Under the pieces are notes generated by a model that was not told where the DNA came from, made no database searches, and saw only the letters and a list, made by a program, of their open reading frames with translations. A stretch of 64,000 nt of DNA from Pseudomonas lini. Its GTDB lineage: Bacteria > Pseudomonadota > Gammaproteobacteria > Pseudomonadales > Pseudomonadaceae. A program made the translations under genes and the position numbers. This document shows, one piece after another, positions 1 to 8,632 of this stretch. The first letter of the stretch is position 1, and the number at the start of each line of letters is the position of its first letter. The stretch covers positions 310,001-374,000 of the forward strand of contig NZ_JAUSSR010000004.1 in the NCBI RefSeq assembly GCF_030812475.1, given 5' to 3'.

Positions 1-2
1 CG

Positions 3-428
3 GAGGCGATCAACTATCGCGATCAGGATTTCGTTCAAGTCATCCAGGAGAAAACCGCTGGCAAAGGGGTCAATGTGATCCTCGATATCATGGGCGGCTC
101 GTACCTGAACGCGAACCTCGCGGCGCTGGGCATGGACGGTCGATTGGTGATGCTGGGCTTTCTCGGCGGCGCCCAGGCCAAAGAGGTCGACCTGATGGCG
201 ATCCTGGGCAAACGCGCGACGATCACCGGTTCCCTGATGCGCGCGCGTACCCGCGAAGAAAAAGCTTCGATTGCCGAGCAGTTGCGCGAGTACGTCTGGC
301 CCGTCCTTACCGCCGGTCGTTGCCTGCCAATGATCGACAAGGTTTATCCCCTGGACCAGGCCGCCCAGGCCCATGCCCGGATGGAAGCGGGCGAGCACAT
401 TGGCAAGATTGTGTTGCAGGTGGATTGA
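3..428 (+). CDS. NAD(P)H-quinone oxidoreductase, C-terminal part (zinc-type MDR family)
   Basis: The gene enters from outside the window; 141 codons are visible, in frame from base 3 to a TGA at 426-428. The product reads like the C-terminal half of a quinone oxidoreductase/PIG3-type medium-chain dehydrogenase: the end of the Rossmann domain (GKGVNVILDIMGG, where the cofactor-side acidic and glycine residues lie), the strand GRLVMLGFLGG, and the closing segment where the substrate domain resumes and ends in HIGKIVLQ, typical of this family. These enzymes reduce quinones with NADPH in the cytoplasm. Start and operon context are not visible. Confidence 0.85.
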   Translation, partial: EAINYRDQDFVQVIQEKTAGKGVNVILDIMGGSYLNANLAALGMDGRLVMLGFLGGAQAKEVDLMAILGKRATITGSLMRARTREEKASIAEQLREYVWPVLTAGRCLPMIDKVYPLDQAAQAHARMEAGEHIGKIVLQVD

Positions 429-454
429 CCACGCTCTTAAACGACCCTGAACCC

Positions 455-638
455 TGTAGGAGCGAGCTTGCTCGCGATGAGCCTGAGAGCGCCGCGGGGT
501 GTCAGGTTTCCAGCGTTATCGTTGACGACCATCGTCGGAACGCCGCCCGGGGCAAGCTTGCTCCTACAGGAAGCGCCGCGTTTATCCTGCAAGCACGCGT
601 TATCGTTGACGACTATCGCGAGCAAGCTTGCTCCTACA
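455..638. repeat. REP/REPIN cluster, three REP cores
   Basis: Fills most of the 300-base gap between the oxidoreductase and the hydrolase. Three copies of the pseudomonad REP core are present: one forward (about 455-480, TGTAGGAGCGAGCTTGCTC) and two inverted (about 547-568 and 615-638, GCAAGCTTGCTCCTACA). The segments between them share phrases such as GTTATCGTTGACGA and CGGAACGCCGCCCGG with the other elements in this window, so this is a composite member of the same family. No gene is seen in it. Confidence 0.85.
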
Positions 639-728
639 GGGTTCAGGTGAACGGCTGTCGAAATTTTTCCCGCGCCGAGCACGCTTCTGCTAAAACCCGA
701 ACTTCAGCTTTTTGCCGGGGACCGCCCA

Positions 729-1673
729 ATGCCCGCTTCCCTCCTCGCTCGTCTACACCGACGCTGGCTGGCGCTGCTGTGCATGGCCGCGCTGGTCGTC
801 GGCCTGCCTGTGGGCTGCGCGGTGCTGGAGCATAAGGAGCGGGAGCTGCTGTTCCGCATCGAACCGGGGAATGCCAGTTGGTACAGCGGGCTGCCGAGCA
901 GCGTCCAGGAGTTCGAGCTGCAGCCCAAAAGCTTCAAGCCCGGACAAAGCATCCATGGCTGGTGGTGGCCGGCGGAGCGGGCAAACGCGCCGGCGATCCT
1001 CTACCTGCATGGCGTACGCTGGAACCTCACCGGGCAGCTGTTTCGCATCCAGCAGCTGCAAGCACTCGGATACTCGGTGCTGGCCATCGATTACCGCGGT
1101 TTCGGCCAGAGTCATGGCGACCTGCCGTCGGAAGCCACGGTGTACGAAGATGCACGGGTTGCCTGGGAACGCTTCAAACTGCTGCAACCGGACGCGAACA
1201 AACGGCTGATCTACGGTCATTCGCTCGGCGGCGCCGTGGCCATCGACCTGGCGGCCGAGCTGGGCAAGGCAGCCGCAAAAGACCAGGCCCCGGTGCCGGC
1301 TCGCGGCCTGGTCATCGAGTCGACCTTCACGTCCCTGGCCGATGTCGCCACGGCGATGGCCAACACCTCCCTGCCGGTGCGCTGGCTGCTGTCGCAGAAA
1401 TTCGATTCCATCGACAAGATCGCCGAGATCAACATGCCGTTGCTGGTGGTCCACGGGCTCGACGACCGCTACGTACCGCCGCGCTTCAGCGAGCAATTAT
1501 TCAATGCGGCCGTAGAACCCAAGCGGCTGTTGCTGGTGCCCGGCGCATCGCACAACAACAGCATGAGCCGGGGTGGGCAGGTCTACCGCAAGGCGCTGGA
1601 CAGCTTGATCCAGTCGACGCCGCCGGCCCGGGTCGCCGGGCCGGCAGTGACTCGTCGTGCTCGGGAGTCCTGA
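729..1673 (+). CDS. alpha/beta hydrolase, membrane-anchored or exported
   Basis: A 314-residue serine hydrolase. An N-terminal hydrophobic segment (about residues 14-30, ending in PVGC) suggests a signal anchor or an atypical lipobox, so the enzyme probably faces the periplasm. The nucleophile elbow is GHSLGG near residue 160, preceded by the oxyanion strand ILYLHG; the acid is likely in GLDDRY and the histidine in GASHNN near the C-terminus, giving a complete triad. The ATG at 729 has GGGGA seven bases upstream. The family covers esterases, lipases and thioesterases; the substrate cannot be deduced. The next gene is convergent. Confidence 0.85.
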   Translation: MPASLLARLHRRWLALLCMAALVVGLPVGCAVLEHKERELLFRIEPGNASWYSGLPSSVQEFELQPKSFKPGQSIHGWWWPAERANAPAILYLHGVRWNLTGQLFRIQQLQALGYSVLAIDYRGFGQSHGDLPSEATVYEDARVAWERFKLLQPDANKRLIYGHSLGGAVAIDLAAELGKAAAKDQAPVPARGLVIESTFTSLADVATAMANTSLPVRWLLSQKFDSIDKIAEINMPLLVVHGLDDRYVPPRFSEQLFNAAVEPKRLLLVPGASHNNSMSRGGQVYRKALDSLIQSTPPARVAGPAVTRRARES

Positions 1674-1676
1674 GGC

Positions 1677-3491
1677 TCAGCGATACCCCCTGGCCTGCAA
1701 GTTGAACAACTGCGCATAGCGCCCGCCCGCCGCCACCAGACTGTCGTGGTCACCCCGCTCCAGGATCGAACCCTGATCCAGCACGATGATGTGATCGGCA
1801 TTGCGCACGCTGGAAAAGCGGTGGGAAATCAGTAGCGTCATGCGGCCTTCGGTGTGCTCGCTGAAGTGCTCGAACACCGCCGCTTCCGCCGCCGGGTCGA
1901 GCGCCGAGGTCGGCTCATCGAGAATCAGGATGTCGGCCTCGCGGCGCATGTAGGCGCGGGACAAGGCGATCTTCTGCCATTGCCCGCCGGACAGTTCCTG
2001 CCCACCGGCGAACCAGCGTCCGAGTTGGGTCGCATAACCGCGGTCCAGACGCTCGATAAACGGCGCAGCCATGCCCTCGGCAGCCGCTTCCTGCCAACGC
2101 TGTTCATCGTTGAAGGCCAGGGTGTCGCCCACGCCGATGTTCTCGCCGACCGAGAACTGGTAACGGATGTAGTCCTGAAAAATCACGCCGATGCGGCGGC
2201 GCAGCGCGTCTTCTTCCCACGCCTGCAAATCGCTGCCGTCCAGCAGAATACGGCCCTGATCGGGACGGTACAGACGCGCCAGCAGTTTGATCAGCGTGGT
2301 CTTGCCCGAACCGTTCTCCCCCACCAGCGCCACACTGTGGCCGGGGACCAGGTGCAGATCGATGCCTTCCAGCGCGGCCCGACTGGCGCCCGGATAACGG
2401 AAACCGACGTTCTCGAACCGCAAACCATCACCGGGCACCGCGCCCACCGTCAGGCTGCCGGTATCGACCACCACCGGTTCGGCCAGGTATTCATAGAGAC
2501 TCGACAGATACAGGCCATCCTCGTAAAGACCGCTGATGGCGCTGAGGCTGCTGCTCACCGCCGTCTGCCCCTGCTTGAACAACACCAGGTACATGGTCAT
2601 CTGGCCGAGGCTGATGCTGCCGTGCACGGTATCGACCACCACCCAGGCATACGCCAGGTAAAACGCAGCGGTGCCCAGCAGGCCCAAGCCGAAACCCCAG
2701 CCATCTCGCCGCAGCGTCAAGCGCCGGTCTTCAGCATAGAGACGGGCGAACGTGTCGCGGTACCGCTTCAACAGCAGCGGAGCAAACCCGAACAGCTTGA
2801 CCTCTTTGATATAGCCTTCGTGGGACAGCAGGGTCTCGATGTAATTTTGCTGGCGACTCTCGGGCGCGCGGCGGGTGAACAGGCGGAAGGCATCCCCGGA
2901 AAAATGCGCTTCGGCAAAGAACACCGGCAACGCACCGACCACCAGCAGCACCAGGGCCCAGGGCGAAAAATGCACCAGCAACACGCCGAAGCTGATCAAC
3001 ACGATCAGGTTCTGGATCAGCCCCAACGACTTCATCACCAGCGCCAACGGCCGGGTCGAAGCCTCGCGCCGCACCCGCACCAGCTTGTCGTAGAACTCGG
3101 AATTCTCGAATTGCACCAGCGACAGTGTCTGGGCCTTTTCCAGAATCATCGTGTTGACCTTCTGCCCCAGCTGCACCCGCAACAGCGACTGCTGCACCGA
3201 CAGCGCCCGCTGGGTCCCGGACAGCAACGCCAGCACGCCGGCTTCAAACAGCACATAACGCACCACCGGCCACAACGGCGCACTGCCCTGCTGCGCGTGC
3301 AACTGCATGGCGAACACCACCGCATCGACGATGCGCTGGCCCAGCCAGGCGGCCAGGGCCGGGAGTACCCCGGCGATCAGGGTGGCCAGCACCAGGCCCA
3401 GAAACAGAGCGCGAGAGGTGCCCCAGACCAGCAGCAAGGCACGCCTGGCCTGGTCGAGCAAGGTGGTGAAGCGGTTAAGAGCAACTGGCAT
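1677..3491 (-). CDS. ABC transporter, fused permease and ATPase (exporter type)
   Basis: About 604 residues. The N-terminal half has about six hydrophobic segments (ABC exporter transmembrane domain); the C-terminal half is a complete nucleotide-binding domain with Walker A GENGSGKTT, Q-loop FQDYIRYQ, signature LSGGQWQKIALSRAY, Walker B DILILDEPTSALD and switch H in LLISHRFSSV. This half-transporter architecture exports lipids, peptides or drugs from the inner membrane as a dimer. A TTG 33 bases further upstream is possible, but the ATG at 3491 begins the conserved sequence (MPVALNRF). Its stop lies 3 bases from the stop of the convergent hydrolase gene. Substrate unknown. Confidence 0.88.
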   Translation of the reverse strand: MPVALNRFTTLLDQARRALLLVWGTSRALFLGLVLATLIAGVLPALAAWLGQRIVDAVVFAMQLHAQQGSAPLWPVVRYVLFEAGVLALLSGTQRALSVQQSLLRVQLGQKVNTMILEKAQTLSLVQFENSEFYDKLVRVRREASTRPLALVMKSLGLIQNLIVLISFGVLLVHFSPWALVLLVVGALPVFFAEAHFSGDAFRLFTRRAPESRQQNYIETLLSHEGYIKEVKLFGFAPLLLKRYRDTFARLYAEDRRLTLRRDGWGFGLGLLGTAAFYLAYAWVVVDTVHGSISLGQMTMYLVLFKQGQTAVSSSLSAISGLYEDGLYLSSLYEYLAEPVVVDTGSLTVGAVPGDGLRFENVGFRYPGASRAALEGIDLHLVPGHSVALVGENGSGKTTLIKLLARLYRPDQGRILLDGSDLQAWEEDALRRRIGVIFQDYIRYQFSVGENIGVGDTLAFNDEQRWQEAAAEGMAAPFIERLDRGYATQLGRWFAGGQELSGGQWQKIALSRAYMRREADILILDEPTSALDPAAEAAVFEHFSEHTEGRMTLLISHRFSSVRNADHIIVLDQGSILERGDHDSLVAAGGRYAQLFNLQARGYR

Positions 3492-3538
3492 ACGGCGCTG
3501 GACCTGGCGTGGTGAGGACAACAATGCGCCATGGTACT

Positions 3539-4669
3539 TCAGCCGGGGATCGGCGCGGGGGCTCCGGAGGAAGCAGCCTTGGGCTTGGCGGCCGGGCAGA
3601 CATCAACGCCCACCAGACTGGCACGCGGCACAAACTGCACCGCCTTGGAGTCGGTCTTCCACGGGCGCACAAAATAAGTACCATCTGCCTCGGCGATGAC
3701 GCGTAACGGGCGACTGAAGCCGGGCCTGTCGGGATCCGTGAGCGCCTCGAGCCCTTTGCTCTCGGGGGCGAAATTCATGAGGGTGCAATTGCGTGCGCCG
3801 GAGGCCGAGACTTGAAAGGCAAACCCGCCCAGTTTGGCGCCTGTGGGTGGATACAAACCCAGAACGAGGACCAGGACCATCACGGCGGACGCTACAAGGG
3901 CCACCGGGTTCTCATGGCTGCGCATCTTCAACACGAACAATGCACCCAGCAGCTGGATTATCCAGACCACCAGTAATTCCACCAGCATCAGCGGCACCAG
4001 CCACCACAGATTGCTGACGTATTGGCCGGCGATGTCGATCGCCACAATCGTGACATTGAGAATCACGCATACCTGAACAAAGGCGGACATGACACAGGCA
4101 ATGCGAAAATCCATCGACACCGGGCCTTCCACACCGCGCGTCATCAGCCAGTAGTAGCAGGCAATCGTCAACCCGGTACCCACTACCGCCGCAGTGCCCC
4201 AGTACCAATTGCCCGTCACTTGGGAGCCGATCACGCACAGCACTGCGCAGAAGGTGCCGAGGATCAACAGGCTACCGCCCCAGCGTCCTAGCATTCGACT
4301 GTGGCGCGCCCTGTTCTCTGGAGTGGTTTGTTCAAGGCCGAGCTCGTCGCTCAGCCGCTTGCCGGAATCATTCAGTCGATGAAACAGGACGAAAATCGGC
4401 AACAGGACGAAAGCCAACAGGATCGAAATGACGAACATGAGTATCGCGGACATGACCGGCAGCGCAGTGATGACGGCCGAAGAAGTAATACTCAGCGGGA
4501 TCTTTTCTTCCTGAATATATTGATACAAGTACACCCCGGCAGTGAGCAGGATCACCAGGGTCAATGGCCACGCACGCTCATTGAGCCACAACAGCTTTTT
4601 ACTCAATTGGCTAAAGCGATCGGGTGTCGGGTTTACGGTTCTCGGGGGAATGTTTTCAATATCGGTCAT
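3539..4669 (-). CDS. multipass inner-membrane protein of unknown function
   Basis: A 376-residue protein that I do not recognise. It begins MTDIENIPPRT and has a cytoplasmic lead of about 35 residues, then some seven or eight hydrophobic helices up to about residue 290, followed by a soluble C-terminal region with CTLMNFAPES and a second Cys (VDVCP) and a Pro/Ala-rich end. The start at 4669 is preceded by GGAG at good spacing, whereas the open frame to 4768 lacks a ribosome site. It lies 47 bases downstream of the ABC exporter start on the same strand, so the two may be cotranscribed. Confidence 0.6.
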   Translation of the reverse strand: MTDIENIPPRTVNPTPDRFSQLSKKLLWLNERAWPLTLVILLTAGVYLYQYIQEEKIPLSITSSAVITALPVMSAILMFVISILLAFVLLPIFVLFHRLNDSGKRLSDELGLEQTTPENRARHSRMLGRWGGSLLILGTFCAVLCVIGSQVTGNWYWGTAAVVGTGLTIACYYWLMTRGVEGPVSMDFRIACVMSAFVQVCVILNVTIVAIDIAGQYVSNLWWLVPLMLVELLVVWIIQLLGALFVLKMRSHENPVALVASAVMVLVLVLGLYPPTGAKLGGFAFQVSASGARNCTLMNFAPESKGLEALTDPDRPGFSRPLRVIAEADGTYFVRPWKTDSKAVQFVPRASLVGVDVCPAAKPKAASSGAPAPIPG

Positions 4670-4783
4670 CGACAGGCTCCAGTTCCTTGGGGTCAGCGTC
4701 CTTGTTGCAAACTGCGTTGAACAGAGACTAGGAGCTGCGACTGTACAACCCGATACCGCCGAAAACATCGGGGTCGCGCTTAA

Positions 4784-5821
4784 TCAGACGGGTCTGTCAG
4801 AGCCTTCTGACAATTCACCCTGGAACCGCGCCCGATAGCGCCCCGGACTCTCCCCCGTCCATTTCTTGAAGGCCCGGTGAAACGCACTCGGCTCCTGAAA
4901 CCCCAAGCGCTCGGCTATATCGCCGATGCTCGCCTTGCTTTGGCGCAACTGCTCGAATGCCACCCCGCGCCGTACTTCGTCCTTGATCTCCTGGTACGAA
5001 CAGCCTTCGCGCTCCAGCTTGCGGCGGAAGGTGCTGGGGCTCAGGTGTTGTTCCAGGGCGAAGGCCTGCAAGGTCGGCCATTCGCTGTAATGGCTGTGGC
5101 GCAGGCGCTGATGCACCTGCGACGCCAGGCCATGCTGGTTGCGAAAGCGGATCACCAGCCATTGCGGCGCGGTGCGCAGGAATATTTTCAACGAGGCCAG
5201 GTCCTGAATCACCGGCAGGCGCAGGTAATGACTGGCAAATTCGATCTCGGTGCGCTCGGCGCCGAAAGTCAGGTTGTGCCCCCAGAGCAAGCGGTCATCG
5301 CTCAGGGAGATGCGCTGATGGCGAAAGTCTGCACGATCGATGGGAATGCGTCGACCGCCCAGCCAGCACAGCAGGCTGATCATCAATATCAGGAAGGTCT
5401 CTTCGCCCAAACGGGCAAGGTCATCGTTTTGCGCGCGGGTTTCCAGGCTGATGACCGCCCGTTTGCCGCGCACGGTCAGGGTGCCGCGAAAGTCCCGCAG
5501 GAACAGGGCAAAGTTGGCCAGGCACTGGCGCATGGCTTTGTGCAGATCGGGTTCTTGAATCAGCGCCCGGCAGATCAGGGCGAAGCTGCCCGGTGACATG
5601 CCATGGGAGTCGAGGCCGAAGAATTCGTCGTCGAGTTCGCGGATCTGGATCAGCCAGAGGGCGGCAAATGCACTGGCCGGCACCCGTGCCGTGGGTTGCT
5701 CCATCAACACCGGGTCAATGCCGGCTTGCTCCAGTGCAACCCCCAGGCGTTGCGGATCGTTCCCCTTCCCCTGGACCATGGCCTGCATGAAGTAGGCGGC
5801 CACCGAGTCTTTTTCCCGCAT
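4784..5821 (-). CDS. AraC-family transcriptional regulator (arabinose-binding-like N-domain)
   Basis: 345 residues, the normal length for the OruR/ArgR-like branch with a large N-terminal ligand domain (about 1-230) and a C-terminal double helix-turn-helix (LSPSTFRRKLEREG and IGDIAERLGFQEPSAFHRAFKKWTG). The start at 5821 has GGAG 13 bases upstream. It is divergent from the 3-hydroxyacyl-CoA dehydrogenase gene at 5987 with a 165-base gap, so it most likely controls that gene in response to a metabolite. Which ligand is unknown. Confidence 0.85.
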   Translation of the reverse strand: MREKDSVAAYFMQAMVQGKGNDPQRLGVALEQAGIDPVLMEQPTARVPASAFAALWLIQIRELDDEFFGLDSHGMSPGSFALICRALIQEPDLHKAMRQCLANFALFLRDFRGTLTVRGKRAVISLETRAQNDDLARLGEETFLILMISLLCWLGGRRIPIDRADFRHQRISLSDDRLLWGHNLTFGAERTEIEFASHYLRLPVIQDLASLKIFLRTAPQWLVIRFRNQHGLASQVHQRLRHSHYSEWPTLQAFALEQHLSPSTFRRKLEREGCSYQEIKDEVRRGVAFEQLRQSKASIGDIAERLGFQEPSAFHRAFKKWTGESPGRYRARFQGELSEGSDRPV

Positions 5822-5986
5822 TTGAACGCTTATCTCCCCATGACCGACTGGCAAAAAACACCAGTTGCGTTGAACAGTTTCGGCATAGGACAACCGCCCT
5901 GCCGGCTCTAGACTCGTTGCCAATAGTACGCCTTCGGCCGCTGGGACGGCCAAGGTATCGCAACGTTTGAGCGCAAGGACACCAAC

Positions 5987-6838
5987 ATGAATCTACAAGA
6001 CATTGGCGTGATAGGCGCGGGCACCATGGGTAACGGCATTGCGCAAGTCTGCGCCCTGGCCGGCTTCAAGGTGACCTTGATCGACATTTCCGACAGCGCT
6101 CTGCAAAAGGCCATTGCGACGGTTGGCAAAAACCTTGATCGGCAAATCGCCAAGGATACGCTGACCCAGGAACAAAAACTCGCCGCCCTCGGCCGGATCC
6201 GCACTAGCACCGATTACAGCAGCCTGCAGAACGTGCAATTGGTGATCGAAGCCGCCACGGAAAACCTCGAGCTGAAACTGCGGGTGCTGCAACAGATCGC
6301 CGCGCAGGTCAGCCCCGACTGCGTGATCGCTTCCAACACCTCGTCGCTGTCGATTACCCAACTCGCCGCCAGCGTTAGCCAGCCTCAACGTTTCATCGGC
6401 CTGCACTTCTTCAACCCGGTGCCGGTAATGGGCCTGATCGAAGTGATCCGCGGTCTGCAAACCAGCGACGCGACCCACGCCCTGGCACTGGACATGGCCA
6501 CCACCCTGGGCAAGACCGCGATCACCGCCGGCAACCGTCCGGGCTTCGTGGTCAACCGGATCCTGGTGCCGATGATCAACGAAGCGGTACTGGTGTTGCA
6601 GGAAGGCCTGGCCAGTGCCGAAGACATCGACGCCGGCATGCGCCTGGGCTGCAACCAGCCCATCGGCCCGCTGGCGTTGGCGGACCTGATCGGCCTGGAT
6701 ACCGTGCTGGCAATTCTCGACGCCTTCTACGAGGGCTTCAACGACAGCAAATACCGCCCTGCTCCACTGCTGAAGGAGATGGTCGCCGCCGGTTACCTGG
6801 GACGCAAGACGGGGCGCGGCTTCCATGCCTATGCCTGA
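5987..6838 (+). CDS. 3-hydroxybutyryl-CoA dehydrogenase
   Basis: 283 residues, the standard length for the stand-alone NAD-dependent 3-hydroxyacyl-CoA dehydrogenases (PaaH/FadB2/Hbd type). The N-terminus carries the dinucleotide motif GAGTMGNGIA, followed by IEAATENLELK, the catalytic region SNTSSLSIT and GLHFFNPVPVMGLIEVI with the conserved His, and the C-terminal helical domain with NRPGFVVNRILVPMINEA. It oxidises (S)-3-hydroxyacyl-CoA to 3-oxoacyl-CoA in short-chain fatty-acid or phenylacetate-type catabolism. AAGGA precedes the ATG. It overlaps the following TetR gene by 14 bases, so the two are an operon. Confidence 0.92.
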   Translation: MNLQDIGVIGAGTMGNGIAQVCALAGFKVTLIDISDSALQKAIATVGKNLDRQIAKDTLTQEQKLAALGRIRTSTDYSSLQNVQLVIEAATENLELKLRVLQQIAAQVSPDCVIASNTSSLSITQLAASVSQPQRFIGLHFFNPVPVMGLIEVIRGLQTSDATHALALDMATTLGKTAITAGNRPGFVVNRILVPMINEAVLVLQEGLASAEDIDAGMRLGCNQPIGPLALADLIGLDTVLAILDAFYEGFNDSKYRPAPLLKEMVAAGYLGRKTGRGFHAYA

Positions 6839-7484
6839 GCGTTGTTCACGTTTTGCCGAGTACCGGGACAAAGTCCTGGAGCTGTTTGCCAGCAAGGGTT
6901 TCGGCCAGGTCGGCATGCGTGAACTCGCGACCTGCCTGGGGCTCTCCCCGGGTTCGTTGTATCACCATTACCCCAGCAAGCAGCACTTGCTGCTGGATCT
7001 GATCGAAGAGTTCTACGAAGAACTGCTGGCCACCTTGGGGCGCATCGCGCAACAGGCGCCGGCCAAGCGCGACAAATTGCAGGCGCTGATCCGCGCGCAT
7101 GTCAACCTGCATCAGGAGATGCCTTGGCATTTTCGCCTGGTGGAGCGCGACAGCGGCTGCCTGAACGAAGAACAACAGCTACGTGTGCAGCAACTGCGCG
7201 AGCAGTACGAACGCAAACTGCTACTGATACTCGGCAACCGCTCGCGGTTGAGTGAACAGGGCCGGCTGGCCGCCGGGCACGCGATTGCCGCCTTGCTCAA
7301 CAGTGCCCCCAGCTGGCTGGCGCTGCATGCGCTGGATGAACCGGAGCGCGACGAATTGGTGGAAAGCCTGGTGCGTGGCGCCATCGAGCGCGTGCTTGCG
7401 CCGCGACGCGTGCCCGAGGCAATAAGCCTGGCCCCGTCCATAGAAAAAACATCTAAAAAAACCCAACCGCCCGCTACGTTTTAG
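6825..7484 (+). CDS. TetR-family transcriptional regulator
   Basis: 219 residues. The N-terminal helix-turn-helix is clear (GFGQVGMRELATCLGLSPGSLYHHYPSKQHLLLDLIEEFY), followed by an all-helical ligand domain with no recognisable relatives. The start overlaps the end of the dehydrogenase gene by 14 bases; a second ATG two codons downstream is equally possible. Co-expression with the dehydrogenase suggests it senses an acyl-CoA or related intermediate, which is inference only. Confidence 0.88.
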   Translation: MPMPERCSRFAEYRDKVLELFASKGFGQVGMRELATCLGLSPGSLYHHYPSKQHLLLDLIEEFYEELLATLGRIAQQAPAKRDKLQALIRAHVNLHQEMPWHFRLVERDSGCLNEEQQLRVQQLREQYERKLLLILGNRSRLSEQGRLAAGHAIAALLNSAPSWLALHALDEPERDELVESLVRGAIERVLAPRRVPEAISLAPSIEKTSKKTQPPATF

Positions 7485-7575
7485 GGCTTTGCTACCCGAG
7501 TCGAAACGCATCGGAATTCGCTGACCAGGCAAACGGTCAACCGGTGTGTACCCTCAATGACCCGGGAGCTGAAAC

Positions 7576-7989
7576 ATGAAAATCAATCCCTACCTCATCT
7601 TCAATGGCGACTGCAAAGCCGCTTTCACCTTCTATGCCCAAGCCCTGCAAGGCCATATCGACATGATGATGACCTTCGGTGAAAGCCCCGCACGCGAACA
7701 ATTTCCGGCGGACCTGCACAACCTGATCATCCACACCCGCCTGTCGGTGGGCGATCAGGCGATCATGGGCTCGGACACCACACCGGATCGCCCCACGGAT
7801 GAAATGGCCGGATGCTCGGTGTCGCTGAACGTCGACAGCATTGCCGAGGCCGAGCGCGTGTTCACGGCACTGGCCGAAGATGGCAAGGTGCAGATGCCAC
7901 TGGAAACGACGTTCTGGGCGGCGCGCTTCGGAATGCTGGTCGACCGCTTTGGTGTGTCGTGGATGGTGAATTGCGAGAAGGATCAGTGA
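7576..7989 (+). CDS. VOC-superfamily PhnB/YjdN-like protein
   Basis: 137 residues with the start pattern MKINPYLIFNGDCKAAFTFYAQAL and an ending WAARFGMLVDRFGVSWMVNCE that are diagnostic of PhnB/YjdN-like vicinal-oxygen-chelate proteins (often misnamed 3-demethylubiquinone-9 3-methyltransferase). The biochemical role of this branch is not established. GGGAG precedes the ATG. The gene is monocistronic and followed by a strong inverted repeat. Confidence 0.85.
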   Translation: MKINPYLIFNGDCKAAFTFYAQALQGHIDMMMTFGESPAREQFPADLHNLIIHTRLSVGDQAIMGSDTTPDRPTDEMAGCSVSLNVDSIAEAERVFTALAEDGKVQMPLETTFWAARFGMLVDRFGVSWMVNCEKDQ

Positions 7990-7997
7990 CCACGTAA

Positions 7998-8028
7998 CAG
8001 GGCCCGACCTGGAAAAGGTCGGGCCCTG
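7998..8028. terminator. strong hairpin between convergent genes
   Basis: A perfect 12-base-pair stem (arms 7998-8009 and 8017-8028, CAGGGCCCGACC) with a seven-base loop, nine bases after the stop of the VOC gene and just beyond the end of the opposing DUF6124 gene. It probably stops transcription from both sides. Neither side has a clear U-tract, so the mode of termination is uncertain. Confidence 0.7.
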
Positions 8029-8029
8029 G

Positions 8030-8401
8030 TCATGAAGCCCCCACATTATCCAGCGCCCGATTCACCGCCAGTTCACCCAGCATGATGACCTGCTGCACCG
8101 CCAGCATGGTGTTGCGCTGAGTCCCCTCCATCAACCCGGCCAGATCGCTGACCATGGCATTGGCCGAAGCGAGCAACTCGCACACCTGGGCCAGTAGCGT
8201 CTCGTTGTCGACTTCAGGATCAACGATAAAAATCATCGCGGGTTTGCGTGGATTATGGCCATCTACGCGAGGGGCTGGTTTGAGGTAATGATCAAGGGCC
8301 CGGTCGGCGGCCTTGTGAAATCTTTTCGAATCACCGCAGAGATACGGGGGGGTGCTGTGGACCGCAGATGTCTCAGGGGTATCGAGTGTGTCGTCGGGCA
8401 T
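8030..8401 (-). CDS. small DUF6124-like protein
   Basis: 123 residues. The C-terminal half (about 70-120: VDNETLLAQVCELLASANAM and AVQQVIMLGELAVNRALD) resembles the small pseudomonad-specific DUF6124 proteins, which have no known function. The ATG at 8401 begins MPDDTLDTPE; an upstream in-frame extension to 8461 is hydrophobic but lacks support. No signal peptide or catalytic motif is visible. It is convergent with the VOC gene across a hairpin. Confidence 0.7.
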   Translation of the reverse strand: MPDDTLDTPETSAVHSTPPYLCGDSKRFHKAADRALDHYLKPAPRVDGHNPRKPAMIFIVDPEVDNETLLAQVCELLASANAMVSDLAGLMEGTQRNTMLAVQQVIMLGELAVNRALDNVGAS

Positions 8402-8632
8402 GGTGACTCTCTGCTGAGTGATGAGAGCTACCACGCTAACCGCCGCACTTCCGACAGCCAACCCTAAAAATACGTCGGATATTTCCTGGGATTTCAGCGT
8501 GTTTTAATCGGCTGTGGGACGTGCGCATCAGACAACAAACGGATTTGTCAGGGATTGTTTAGTTATCGTCAAAATTACTTCGCGAGGACTACAACACTTT
8601 GCGTCGTTGCCTACAGCGGCGTCAGAATCCGC

